A DNA stretch of 64,000 bases. Source: Piscicola geometra (Eukaryota > Annelida > Clitellata > Hirudinida > Piscicolidae). Position numbers and translations under genes: made by a program. The DNA is taken from the NCBI GenBank assembly GCA_943735955.1, contig OX030963.1, forward strand, positions 2,574,844 through 2,638,843, written 5' to 3'. This document shows positions 35,892 to 48,874 of this stretch, one piece after another; the stretch's first letter is position 1; each line of letters opens with the position of its first letter. The notes beneath the pieces are model-generated. The model saw only the letters and a list, made by a program, of their open reading frames with translations. It did not search any database and was not told where the DNA came from.

Positions 35892-36239
35892 ATGATTAAA
35901 TGATTTTGTATATTATTAACTTTAATCTTTTTTTTTGATTTATGATTGATTTATTCTTTATTTCAGTTTGTTCTTTATGCATCAGTTAAAAATACTTTAA
36001 AAATAGTAAAATTTCCAATCTAAAACGTGTTTTTCATCAAAAAATGGTTTATTTTCTATTTTAATTATAATTTTCAAGTAATTTGAAACATACATATTTT
36101 AAAATAAGTATAATTAACATTAAAAGTCAAGCGGTTAGCCTCACCGTTGTTTATTCTTGTTGGAAATACCTAACGAATCCATAATAAATTAAATTAATTA
36201 TAAATAAAATTTAAAATGCTATTTTGAACATATTTTCAA

Positions 36240-39200
36240 ATGACTGAAATTTTTAAATCCGCGATGGGTTATTTTGGTGGAGGGGGTGGAGGAGGAAATG
36301 AAAGAAGTAACGATTTTGTGGGACAGAATATTGAAATGGGACAACAAAAATTGAAAGTTAAATGTCTCATTGCTGAAGGTTTGTTCTATTTTGATTTTTG
36401 AAAAATTAATGAATAAATTCTTTACTTTTACTAAGTAATGGTACTTAAACCTAGCAACGTGTACATACAAAGAAATGAGTACACTATTTGTATGATATAT
36501 TTTATATTTTTTAATGATCTAAAAAAGTTTTTTTTCAAAAGGAGGTTTTGCGTTTGTATTCATGGTACAAGATGTTAAGACAAACAAAAAATACGCTCTT
36601 AAGGTAATATTGAGGAACAATTAATTTTGTACAATATTTAGTCAAAATCCTAATCTATCTATTACTCCATTCTTCTATTTACAGAGGCTTTTGTCAAGCG
36701 AAAGTGAAAAAACCAAGCAGATTATTCAAGAAATAACTATTTTGGTAAAATTTTCATAATTATGAAAAGCATTTAATCATCATTCATCCAACCATTTACT
36801 TATTCATTCATCCATTTCTAACCTACCACCAATAATCCATCCATCCAACCAACCAACCATCCATCCTTTAATCCACCCAACCATCCCAACCCAACCCACC
36901 ACCATCCAGAAAAAGTTATCCCGGCACGAGAATATTCTTCGCTTCATCTCTGCGGCGAGCGTCGGAAAAGAGGAGTCGGGTCATGGCAAGGAGGAGTTCC
37001 TCATCCTCACTGAACTGTGCCCTGGTTGGTGAATGAGGGGGGGGGGGGGAAGAAGTGGAACGGGGAGAAGGGGGGGAGTGATTTGAGTGGTTAGAAAGTA
37101 ATGATGATTATAATAATGGATAAAGTTTCAAAGTAGTTAAAGCAAAATGTGAAAAATAATACAATTAAAACATTAAAAAGTTTAATAAAACCTTCAAGCT
37201 ACTCTCAAACCACCAACAAGGAGAGCCTCTGAACGAGGTCATGAGAACTAGGGCATCCCCCACCCACCCCCTCTCAACCCCCCTCACCATGCAACTCTTC
37301 TATCAATCGTGCAACGCTGTCCATCACATGCACACCCAGAAACCACCCATCATCCATCGCGATATCAAGGTTCTGTTGGGATGGATGGATGGTTTGGGTG
37401 GGTTGGATTGATGGGTTTAATGGTTAGGATAGAGGTCAAATGGGTTAGGTGATTATAGAATATAATTTTTTAATTAAACCTTTTTCTAATTCCACATTCT
37501 GCTCCCTTCCCTACCCCTTCTTCCAAATACATTCTTCACACATAACACCCCCATCCAAACCCCCCATCCCATATCCAAACGTCCCCACCCCCATCCAAAC
37601 GTTTCCACCCCCATCCAAACCCCCACCCCCATCCAAACGTCCCCACCCCCATCCCCATCTCATCCAAAAACAGCTAGAAAACCTCTTGATTGGGGCTGAC
37701 AATAAGGTGAAACTGTGCGACTTTGGCAGTGCGACCACCACATGCCACTACCCCAGCCACGATTGGTCTGTCATGAAGAGGAGTCTGTTGGAAGATGAGG
37801 TGGGTGGGTGGGTATGTGGATGGTGGAGGGTGGTGGGTAGGTGGATGGTGAAGAGTGGTGGGTGGTGGGTGGTGGAGAGTTGGGTGAGGTTGGAGGGTTG
37901 GTTGGGTAGGTAGGTGGGTGGTGGAGGGTAGGGTAGGTGAGTGGGTGAAGGTGATTGAGTGGGTGGGTTGAGTGGAATTGGTTGGATAGGTTTTGATGGA
38001 TGGTGATAGAAAAATAGGCAAAGGGCGGGGATGTGTAGTGGAAGAAAGTTCGGTGAATAAATTAGATTAATATTTGTTTAATATTATTTTTTACTGAATT
38101 ACTAAACCATAAATTATCTTAATTAACAAGTGATCATTTGTTTAATTTATTACTTACTTATTGTTCGACAGATGGCGAAGCACACGACTCCAATGTACAG
38201 AGCGCCAGAGATGTTGGACACCTACCAGAACCACCCTATCAATGAACAAGTCGACATATGGGTGAAGAGGGGGAGGGGAGCGATGGTGGAAAACTTAAAT
38301 CGGAGTGGGGTAGAGCAGGGGTGGGGTAGGGCAGGGGTGGGGTAGGGCAGGAGTGGGGTAGAGCAGGAGTGAAGTAGGGCAGGAGTGGGGTAGGACAGGG
38401 GTGGGGTAGGGCAGGGTTGGGGTAGGGCAAGGGTGGGGGCTAACCATCTAGCATTAAAGTGCCATTAACGTACCTTTATCGTCAAGGAAAATCAAACTAC
38501 CATCCGTAAAGCACCATTAAAACCCTCCAACAATTCACTGACCACCTATTCACCAACCACCAAAATGTAATCGCAAAAGCCACCATTAACCACTACCACC
38601 ATTTCACCACCATCCCTTCACCACAAAGCACCATCAAGCAATACAAAGCACCATCAAGCAATACAAAGCACCACTAAGCAATACAAAGCACCATCAAGCA
38701 ATACAAAGCACCATCAAGCAATACAAAGCACCATCAAGCAATACAAAGCACCATCAAGCAATACAAAGCACCATCAACCATCAACCACTACAAACCACCA
38801 CCACGTCCACGTCATGACAGGCCCTGGGCTGCATTTTGTACATCCTCTGCCTGCACAAACACCCCTTCGAAGACTCCGGCAAACTAAGAATAATCAATGC
38901 CAAATATAACCTGCCCTCCAGTGGTGATGATGATGATGATGGCGATGATGGTGGTGTTGGTGATGATACTGGTGGGGGTATTGGTGGTGTAAGGGGTGGT
39001 GGTGGTGGTGGTGGAAAATCGAAAGTGTTCTTTCCATTGATTCGTAAGTTCAAATGTTTTCGATTCACTTGGTTCACTTTTATACCATAGAATTTTACTC
39101 CTACAAATATATTTACTCCACCATCCTCCCACCCACCATCCTCCCACCCACCATCCTCCCACCCACCATCCTCCCACCCACCATCCTCCCACCCACCATC

Positions 39201-42200
39201 CTCCCACCCACCATCCTCCCACCCACCATCCTCCCACCCACCATCCTCCCACCCACCATCCTCCCACCCACCATCCTCCCACCCACCATCCTCCCACCCA
39301 CCATCCTCCCACCCACCATCCTCCCACCCACCATCCTCCCACCCACCATCCTCCCACCCACCATCCTCCCACCCACCATCCTCCCACCCACCATCCTCCC
39401 ACCCACCATCCTCCCACCCACCATCCTCCCACCCACCATCCTCCCACCCACCCAATCATCACACATCTGGTTACCACTCACCCAAACCACTACGCTACCC
39501 CCACGTACAACCACCCTCAATCCTCCCACAACCACCAATCACACCGCACACCCGTCATTCCACCCATCACACCCCTCAATCACCCATCATACAACCCTCC
39601 ATCCATCCCCAAATTCACCCATCACTCCTTTCCCCCCTCCCCCCCCAACCAACCGATCACTCCCCTCCCCCCCCCAAACCTATCGCCCCAACCCTCTGCC
39701 CACAAAAGGTCTAATGCTTCAGATCCACCCCCTTGAACGTCCCAATATTTCGGACCTTCTCGACCAATTGCAGCTCGCCTCAGCTTCCCTCGATGTCCAA
39801 CCCCTCTCCCCCATCACCCTGCCCCCTCCCACCACCACCCTTAATTCTGGTTGGCTGGGGGGGAGGAAGAGTTTGGCTGGGGGGGAGGGAGAGTTTGGGG
39901 GGGGGGGGAGATAGGGAAGGGAAGTCTGTGGGGGGGGGGGGGAGATGGGGGAGGGAGAGTTTGGGGGGGGGGAGATGAGGTGGATTTGTTTTTTGGTTTT
40001 TATTTTCATGTTATTCGTCATAATTTTTACTTGTATTGTCATTGCCATCATCACTATCGTTATCATCATCATCATCAACATCATTATCATCATCATCAAA
40101 GGTGAACCGGATATGGACAACATGGCGAGTAACCAAAGATCCCGAACCGACTCCTCACCAAAGATGCAAGACATTAGAAACAACAACCCCAAGGCTCCAC
40201 CCCTCAGCAACATAAACAACAAATCATCGCATAGTAGTAGTGGTAGTAGTGGTAGTGGTGTTGGGGGTGTTGCTGGTGTTGTTGGTGGTGGTAGTAGTAG
40301 TAGTGGTAACCAAGGGAACGGCGGAGGAGGGGCAGGGTGGTTGGGGCAGTTGAGGGATGGAGCAGCCTCATTGGTCAAGAACGTCAGAGATGTTTCGAGC
40401 AAAATGGCTGCGTCTGTGGCAGGGTTTGTTGATGTTGATGACGTTGTTGTTGATGTTGATGACGTTGATGTTGATGTTGATGACGTTGATGTTGTTGTTC
40501 TTGTCGTTTTTATTACTATTGTTATTGCTGTTGATGTTATTGTTGTTTTGTTTTTGTTGTTGTTGCTGGTAACATTGTTGTTGAAGTTGTTGCTATTGTT
40601 TTTTTTGTAATTAGATACAGAAAAATCACGCAAGAACCAATGCATTACACTTCCACCACTCAGGAACCACGGCAAAGGCTCACTAGACATCTGTCACGTG
40701 ACCTCAAGGATCATCATCATGTCGTACCCGTGCGAAACCAGTGACGTCACGCAACACGTCACCAAACACTATGACGTAAACAACAACAACAACAACAATG
40801 GCTACCACAACAACAACCATATTGATGACGTAAGGCTGTACCTGAACGAACGTCATGGAAGCTGTTACGCTGTTTACAATCTCTCCAATAAGACGTATAA
40901 GAAGTCAAAGTTTGAGGATAGGGTGAGTGGGGTGGGTGAGAGGGAGGTGGGTGAGAGAGAGAGGTGGATGGAGTGGGGTGGGTGGAGTGGGGTGGGAGGG
41001 GGGAGGCTGGTGGGGTGGGGTGGGTAGAGTGGGATGGGATGGGGTGCTCTCCAATTGGAAAGTTTATTTTCTTCATCCAACCAGCCCCAACCTAATCCCA
41101 TTCCACTCATCATCATCGTCATCATCATCATAATCATCATCATCATAATCATCATCATCATTATCATGACCCCATTCCCACTGCAGGTGGTTGAACGTAG
41201 TTGGCATGCGAACAGGGCTCCCCCCCTCCTCTCCCTCGTCTCCTTCTGCGGTCACGTGAGCAACTGGCTGATGACGTCACCCGCCCACGTGGCCGTCATC
41301 CATTGCTCCGTGCGTGGGGGGGGGGGTTTGGGGTGGCGGTGGGAGGGTGGGGGATTGGTGGATGGTTTCAAATTTCATCTGATAATTTTCGCAAAAATGG
41401 ACTGGTTCCATTGGTTTTTAGAGACTCTTTAAAAAAACTCAATCTACCGTTCACTCTACTTTTCATCTCTTAAACCACCCATACACTCATCCCTCTACCA
41501 ACCCATCGATCCATCCATCCATCCACCACCATCGTCATCAGGACGGGGGGGTCAGGTCAGGCATGGGCGTGTGTGCCCTTTTCCTCTACCACCACCTCAC
41601 CTCCCACCTCCAACACTGCCTTGCCCTCTACGGAGCCAAGAGGTGGGTGGTGATGATGATGATGATGTTGCGTAATGATGATGATAATAATAATAATTTT
41701 GAGTGATGATGATTATCATAATGTTCAGTGATGATGATGCTGGTGGGAGGGGTGATAATGATGTTTTTAGGAGTGATTATGATGGCAATGATTGTGGTAG
41801 TCATGATGATAGTAATGATCATGATAATAGTATTTTAAACACCACACAGGTTTCCTATCTCATTAAACAGCTCACAAAAAAGATACCTTGGTTATCTGCA
41901 GTCACTACTATCATCATCATCATCATCACCATCGTCGTCATCGTCATCATCACCACCACATGGAAAGAGTGTTGATTTGTTGGATGTACGCTTCAAGTCC
42001 TTGCCTCCTTTATACAGAGATGGGTTGGTGCTGATGATCATGGTGATTATGATGAGGGGATGGTGATGATGTGGGTGAGGATGGGGGGTGGTAGTGATGA
42101 TGAGAGGGTGGGTGGTAGTGATGATGAGAGGGTGGGTGGGGGATGGTAATAATTATGTGATAAACATGTGATGGCGATTATTCCACAACTATCATCAGCA

Positions 42201-42395
42201 CCCATTTCCAACCACAATCATCATCAGCACCCATTTCCAACCACATCATCATCATTTCCAGCTCGTCGGGCAGCATGGTATTGGAGGTGTTGCAGGCAGA
42301 CGATAAAGTGGTGTCGACGCAAGAAGGCTCTGATGATAGGTGTGTGTGTGTGTTTGTGTGCGAGTGTGTGTGTACGTGTGTGTATGTGTGTGTGT

Positions 42396-42426
<31 letters not shown>

Positions 42427-45400
42427 CTTGAATGTCTTTGTGCTTGTATGTGTGTGTGTACGTGTGTTTGTTACATTATTAATTTAAAAAGTTAATATAT
42501 ATTTCTATTATATATTATAATTAAACATTTATAAATACAAAAAATCTTTTCTTCTTTCCAAAGATGGTCATCAGCACCGTCTGGTGACGTCACGAAGGTA
42601 CGACTAACCACCGAGGTGAAGGGTGATGTGATGGTGGTGCTGAGTCGACAGTCCAGTTCTCATATGAGTCATAACAAGGTGGGTACCATCATCATTATCA
42701 TAACCACCGTTTGCCATCATTATTATGACCACCATTTTCACTATCCATCTTCTATCCCTCCATCACAACCATCCCACACCACCACCACAACCATCCCACA
42801 CCACCACCACAACCATCCCACACAACGATCCCACATCACCATCCCACACCACAACTATCCCACATCACCATCCCACACCACAACCATCCCACACAACGAT
42901 CCCACATCACCATCCCACACCACAACTATCCCACATCACCATCCCCCACCACAACCATCCCACACCACCACCACGCCCACACACCACAACTATAACCACC
43001 ATTTGACCACCCTTCCATCCACCCGAAAGGTGAAGCTGTTACAAGTACAGTTCCACACCGCCTTCATCCCGGCCAATGCAGACTCCCTCACCTTCTCCCT
43101 GTGCGTCTACACCTCCCCCCCCTCCCTTATTAAATCCCCTTTCTCGCCATTTTGTTTGGCATTTGATTTAGAATATAAATTCCGTTTTTTATATCAATTT
43201 ATTTATCGATTTATTCATTTGTGTTATAATTCGTCAATTAATCATTTATTTGTTTATAACTTATTGATCGATCATTTTAATTTAAATTCATTCATCAATT
43301 TATTCATTCATCCATTCATTCATCCATTCATTCATTCATCCATTCATTCATTCATCAATTTATTCATTCATCCATTCATTCATTCATCCATTCATTCATT
43401 CATCCATTCATTCATTCATTCATCCATTCATTTATTCATCAATTTATTCATTCATCCATTCATTCATCCATTCATCCATTCATCCATCCATCCATTCATC
43501 CATCCATCCATTCATCCATCCATTCATCCAACTTCCCACACATACCACCCCCTCTCCCTCAACCACCATAGCGACGAAGTGGACCTCCTAGAAGCGCGGG
43601 AGAACTTCGCCGCTGACTTCGAACTCACCTTCCGTCTGGAGGTTTGCCTTGACGACCGTAGCCAAGCGGGTGACGTAGAAAAGATACTGAATATCGTCAA
43701 GGTAACGTCGGAAAAGATTAAAAAGATGGCGCTCGATTCTCCGGCTAGGCTGCTTGTTTCGTCTGATGCTGAGTTGGCTAAGATTCGCAAGGAAATGATG
43801 GGTGCGTGGGTGGTGAGGGTGGATGAGGGGGGGGGGGGTTGGTGGGGGGGTTGTTAGTGGATGGGTGGTTGATAGGGGGTTTTTGGTGGATGGGTGGGTG
43901 GTTGATGAGGGTGTGGTTTGTGGATGGGTGGTTGGGGGTGTGGATGATTGACGGGGTGGTGTGGTGGGTGGTTATGGGGATGTGATGGGTGGTTTGGGTA
44001 GGTTTGGGGGGGGGGGGGAGGGTTTAGTTGGTTTGAAGCTATTCAAAAATCTATTAAGTGATATTCTTAAATATAATATAATATAATTTATTAAATATAA
44101 TATAATATAATATTTTAAATATAATATAATATAATATTTTAAATATAATATAATATAATATTTTAAATATAATATAATATACTCAAACTACCACAACAAT
44201 AACAAATATAATACAACAACAACACAGCATCTCAACAACAACATAACGTCGGCGATAAAAAATCAGAGACACGTCAACAACAACAACAAAAACAACATCA
44301 TCATCAACACCAACACCAACAATCGACCTTCTTCATTCCGCTAGACGACCAATCTAGACGCAAAGCCCCCGATAAACCACCTCCCCCTAAGCTATACCCC
44401 CACTCGGGTGGCCCAATTATCAACCATTCGGAGTGGCAAGCCCCAGAGAAGCGACCGCAAACCACTGCTGCCACTACCGCTGCTACCACAGCTGCCGATC
44501 TCTTTGTTGATTCAGCGTATAATCAACTCAATAACGATTATGATGATGATGCTGATGATGATGAGCACAATGTGGCGTATGAGAGTGTTAAAAGCGAGCC
44601 GAAAGGTTTATTTATTGTTATTTATTAAATTTATACAAATAATAGTAATAAATAAAAATTTATTTGGATTATTCTTTTTTTCCTTCCTTCACTCATTTAC
44701 ATGAGCGCCAATACTTTCTTTTCTAGATTTCGTTAATGATCTGATTGACGTGAGCCTAATCAACGATGACGATGATGCTGGGGGTGGTGATGATGATGAT
44801 GAAGAAGTTAGAAGATATGTTAAGAACGCTCAACAACAACAACAACAACAACAACATGATCAACTGCAACAACAACAACAACAACACAAAGAACACGAGG
44901 ATGACTTGGATGATCTCCTAAACCTTCTTTCGTCTCGGAATTTAATTAACCAACCCACCGAAACCACCTCCCATCCCATCCTCCCCACCACACCATCCAA
45001 TCCATTCTCCATTCCCTCCAAACCATCCACCCAAAACGATTCATTGATCGATTCTATTTTCGAATCAACAACACAGCATGAATCCACTTTTACTCCATTT
45101 TCCAGCCAACAAAATACTACTGATGCTACTACTACTACTACTACTACAACAACTACTGCTATCAAAGATAATTTCGATATTTTCAACTTTTTCAACGACA
45201 TGACAACAACAACCACCACACAACAACCATCATCAACCACCCATCCCCCAATCATCAACCAGAACCTCAATCAACCACTCATCAACCCATTCCCACCCAT
45301 CCCATCCACCACCACTAAAGGCAGCCCAGACATTTTTCCAAAAAACAATCCACAAAACATCCCAAAAATGTCTTCAATCCACTCGACCAATGACCTGCTA

Positions 45401-46155
45401 GGAAACTGGTCACATGACAATTCTGGAAACTTTCCAAAAAGATCCTCTTTCAACACCACGCCCTCTTCGTCACCATCACGACCTGGTAGGTTCATTATAT
45501 AGCGAATAATTTATATCAATAAATATCATTATATTAATACACTTAAATATTATAAGATTATTTAATTTATAATATTATGAAAGATGAATATTAGACTAAT
45601 TTTTAATTTTTATTATTATAAAATAATAAATATTACTATATTATTCAATTTATATTATTATTAATATTTATTATCAATTACAACAACCACTACCACAGCT
45701 CAGCATCCGCAACCACAGAAGCCCAACTACCATGTCAACGTGCCACCACCCACCATGCCACAGACAACCACACCAAACATCTACCCCAGCACTATTGGCG
45801 GCAGAGAGGATAGGGGTGTGAAAAAACCCTTTGGTGATTCGGGGGGAAGGGAAGGGGCTGGAGTGGGTAATAAGGGGTATATATATCCTATTTTGTTTTT
45901 CAAATGCATATTTATTAAATACGCATTAAAAAAACTAACATTTAAATTTAAAAAAACTTTATTTTATTTTTCAAATCTTTGTCTCAGGTCCAAAACCCGT
46001 CATCTCAGAGAATGCCTTTGACGACCTGCTCGGCTCTCAAGGCTTCCAGCCATCCTCTTCCTCTTCCGCATCCTCCAACCAACCAAAGACTATAAAAGAG
46101 ATGCGGAAGGAAATAGAAAAGAAGATAATGGATCCTGAGAAGCTTAAGGTGAGCT

Positions 46156-46220
<65 letters not shown>

Positions 46221-46292
46221 GCTACTACTACTTAAATTACTACTTCTACTACTACTACTAAAAGCGTTGCGACTGAAACTAATACTAATACA

Positions 46293-46330
<38 letters not shown>

Positions 46331-47236
46331 TACTACCATCATCATCATCACCAGGTGCGTGATTGGACGGAAGGGAAGGAGAAGAACCTTCGAGCATTGT
46401 TGTGCAGTCTCGATAAAGTTCTCTGGGAAGGAGAGGTGAACTCCCCTATTTCTAAAAGTTGACTAGCTCAACCATTCTTCTTCATATTTTCTTTTCAATA
46501 TTCCAGTTCAACTCACCTTCTTACCAACCATTTTCTTTCCTATTTCCCATTGCACCCAAATTATCTTCTCCCATTTTGACCCACTTTTTCGTCATCCCAT
46601 TTTATTTTCTCCCAACCCACCCACCCAACCTCACCCAACCCACCCACCCAACCTCACCCAACCTCACCCAACCCACCCAACCTCACCCAACCCACCCAAC
46701 CTCACCCAACCCACCCGAACCCCACCTACCCACTCACCCAACCCTACCAAACCCCACCCAAACCCACTCCCCCATCACCCCCTCCCCCCACCCGACAGAC
46801 CCGTTGGAAGCAGGTGGGCATGCATGAGTTGGTGAGTTCAGAGCAGGTGAAGAAGGTCTACCGCAGGGCTGTCCTTTCGGTGCACCCAGACAAGGTTTGG
46901 GGGTGGATTGATTTTTGGGGGGGGGGCGGCGGGTGGGATTGGTGATTAGGGGAGAGAATTATCTTCATTTTTTCTCTTTTTTACAAAAAAACAGTTATTT
47001 ATATGTGTGTTCATAGATTTTTTCTAGCTTACCAACTAAATCTATAGTCCACCAATCACCAATCCACTACCCACGAATCCACCACCCACCATTAATGCAC
47101 CCACAAATGCACCACCCACCCACCCACCATCCAGTTATCAGGCCACCCTCAAGAGAACCTCGCTAGGTTGATCTTCATTGAATTGAGTGAGGCGTGGAGT
47201 GAATTTGAAAAGACAGGCATGAAGTCATTGTGTTGA
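36240..47236 (+). CDS. GAK: Cyclin-G-associated kinase (auxilin-2)
   Basis: GAK phosphorylates clathrin adaptors and, through its J domain, recruits HSC70 to uncoat vesicles. Exons: 36240-36378, 36542-36603, 36685-36744, 36910-37024, 37221-37369, 37674-37799, 38172-38261, 38821-39043, 39709-39849, 40102-40423, 40664-40922, 41187-41309, 41542-41642, 41850-42023, 42262-42339, 42564-42678, 43030-43100, 43572-43801, 44228-44605, 44727-45485, 45699-45833, 45988-46148, 46355-46435, 46799-46894, 47135-47236; phases close, 1,429 aa (human 1,311). The kinase (~45-350) has [32 protein letters not shown] and [11 protein letters not shown], all catalytic residues present. The PTEN-like domain (~490-640) has [17 protein letters not shown]-like CYAVYNLS and a loop HCSDGGVRSG. 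C2 follows (~640-860; [15 protein letters not shown]). A Gln/Thr/Asn-rich linker carries DLL-type clathrin boxes and DLLGNW. The J domain (~1330-1429) has [16 protein letters not shown], the HPD of SVHPDK and [10 protein letters not shown]. Introns hold many minisatellites. Confidence 0.96.
38637..38772. repeat. 20-bp minisatellite in GAK intron 7
   Basis: Seven near-identical copies of CAAGCAATACAAAGCACCAT shortly before the acceptor at 38820. Confidence 0.92.
38930..39018 (+). repeat. Coding (GAT)/(GGT) repeat inside the GAK kinase domain
   Basis: Triplet repeat that stays in frame between KYNLPSS and KVFFPLIR. It inserts roughly 27 Asp/Gly residues between two conserved kinase segments that are about ten residues apart in human GAK. 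A GTGATG at the repeat start could be a donor, but I found no acceptor that restores the frame, so I read it through. Confidence 0.6.
39117..39450. repeat. 15-bp minisatellite in GAK intron 8, 22 copies
   Basis: Perfect tandem CACCATCCTCCCACC units in the intron between the exons ending at 39043 and starting at 39709. They make long frames of Leu-Pro-Pro-Thr-Ile (+) and Gly-Gly-Trp (-), which are artefacts. Confidence 0.95.
42340..42430. repeat. (TG)n tract at GAK intron 15 donor
   Basis: TG repeats begin at the splice donor itself (GATAG|GTGTGTGTG). Confidence 0.85.
43284..43532. repeat. (CATT)/(CATC) tetranucleotide repeats in GAK intron 17
   Basis: Mixed ATTC and ATCC tetramers, ending about 40 bp before the acceptor at 43571. 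Confidence 0.9.
44066..44180. repeat. AT-only 27-bp tandem repeat in GAK intron 18
   Basis: Four to five copies of AAATATAATATAATATAATATTTT-like units. Confidence 0.85.
46154..46336. repeat. (TAC)n repeats in GAK intron 22
   Basis: Two blocks of pure ACT/TAC triplets occupying almost the whole 206-bp intron between exons 46148 and 46355. Confidence 0.92.
46613..46735. repeat. CCCAACCTCAC minisatellite in GAK intron 23
   Basis: Tandem CCAACCTCACCCAACCCAC units upstream of the J-domain exon at 46799. Confidence 0.85.
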
Positions 47237-48780
47237 GGAATATTGAAGGGCGTGGTGAGATGGCTGAAGTAGGATTGTGATGGAGTTGGAGGGTTGATAA
47301 GGAGGATAAGGTGAAATTATGGGGGCGGAAAGGGATATTTTTGAGAAATATTGATGAGTTATGGGTAGTGGTGGATAAGGTGAGTTTCAGTGGAAAATAA
47401 CTATCCAATGCCAGTTAACATAATTTTAACTTCTAATATTTCAATAAGTCTGTACTTTTTAAATTAGAATATGTATTATTTACCCATTTATAATAATGGG
47501 TCACCAATTTAAAAAAAACATAATATTAAAGTATAATTTATAGAAATTTACATTTAAAATATTGATTTGATTTTTTAAATTTGAATCAATCAATCTACCT
47601 ACTTAATTAAACGTGTACTATTAGCGGCTAATAATGATAAAAATTGTAAATGACAATTTTTAAGCTACTTTTATCTTTTTTAGGTAATAACATTTAAATT
47701 TCAGAATAAAACAAAAAGGCATAAGTTATATTTAAATTGAGACCAAGTTCACAATTTATTTGTTTAAAATATCAAATTTAATCATTCAAATTCTTTTTTT
47801 CACATTCTTGCAAACCACAAAAAAAATTTGTGAAACAATATTTATTAAATTTAATTTATAACATCAAATTGTCCACGACTAATCATTCAAAACTAATTAA
47901 TTCTCATCCATTTTAAATATATTTATTCTAATTATCATTCGTGTTTACATTCTGCTAGCAAGCGTCTTATTTATTTCATGCGGCACTTGATTTTAATCTT
48001 TAAAATTATTTTTGATAAAATAAAATAAAAACTTTGTTTATATATTTACTTAAACATGAAAAAATAGAATAAATACTTTTATTTTTCAGTCTATTAATTA
48101 ATTTCATTATTTTCCCATATAGACTGTAACCTGATAGAAAAAATATCTGGTCAGAAAATAAATATATTAATTCAGAATTATTTTTAAATAACTCAATAAA
48201 AATATTACATTTGGAATATATAAAAGTTTAAATAGATAAAAATAAATAAAATGAGGAAAATCTAAACGCCTACGAGCTTCAAGACTCTTTGGGTTGTGAA
48301 TTTCTCATTACTTTTAATAAAATGTTTAATTATCGGATGAAAATGTTTAAAACATTTTTATTATCTATCCAAATGTTTCTCAACTAGCAAAGACTGGGTA
48401 ATCGATACAAAACGCTATTAACATCCCTCTTTTATTGTCTGTTTAACTTCACCACTGGAGGTAGGCCATAAGACTGAATCTGACTTTTTATAATGGCAAT
48501 ATTTTTCATTTCACTAAGTTTATATTTAATTTAATGTTTGTTTTAATCGATTTTTAAGTTTTGCAATATAGATTTTTTGAATATTATGTGTATGTGTGTT
48601 GCACAAATGGTTTGTATGTGTAATAAAGTAATTATTCAGTAAACAAATATTTAAGAAAACATGTTTCAGAAATTAAAACAAGCTTGAGTGATGTTATTTC
48701 AATGGGAAAATATGTATTGTTCAATAATTAAACAATTTAAAAGTGAAAATTAATGTTTTTAGTACATTTATGTCAGCGTT
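47237..48780. other. AT-rich intergenic region without recognised genes
   Basis: Follows the GAK stop. No open frame of note, no repeat array and no RNA gene seen. Several AATAAA hexamers (47704, 48166) could end the GAK transcript. Confidence 0.6.
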
Positions 48781-48790
48781 AAACAAGCAG

Positions 48791-48874
48791 TAAATCCAAA
48801 CCTCGCATCTGCCCACTCGAGATCATTAACGATGGTGGTTATATAGGGTGGGGAGATGTGGTGGCTGCCAAAAA
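48791..48874 (+). promoter_or_regulatory. TATA-containing core promoter of the apyrase gene
   Basis: TATATAG at 48840-48846 sits 29 bp before the ATG (48875), predicting a very short 5' UTR. The whole block is repeated with high identity at 51122-51206, where the box reads TATATAA. Conservation of the block, including AATCCAAACCTCGCA and GATGGTGGTTATATA, supports a promoter. Confidence 0.65.

Noticed and set aside
38781..39914. Gly-Gly-Trp and Leu-Pro-Pro-Thr-Ile repeat proteins
   Set aside because: Frames across a 15-bp intronic minisatellite of GAK on both strands.
40424..40663. GAK acceptor directly after TAATTAG at 40614
   Set aside because: It needs a phase-1 donor that does not exist; the acceptor ...CCACCACTCAG at 40663 closes in phase and gives [13 protein letters not shown], matching the family.
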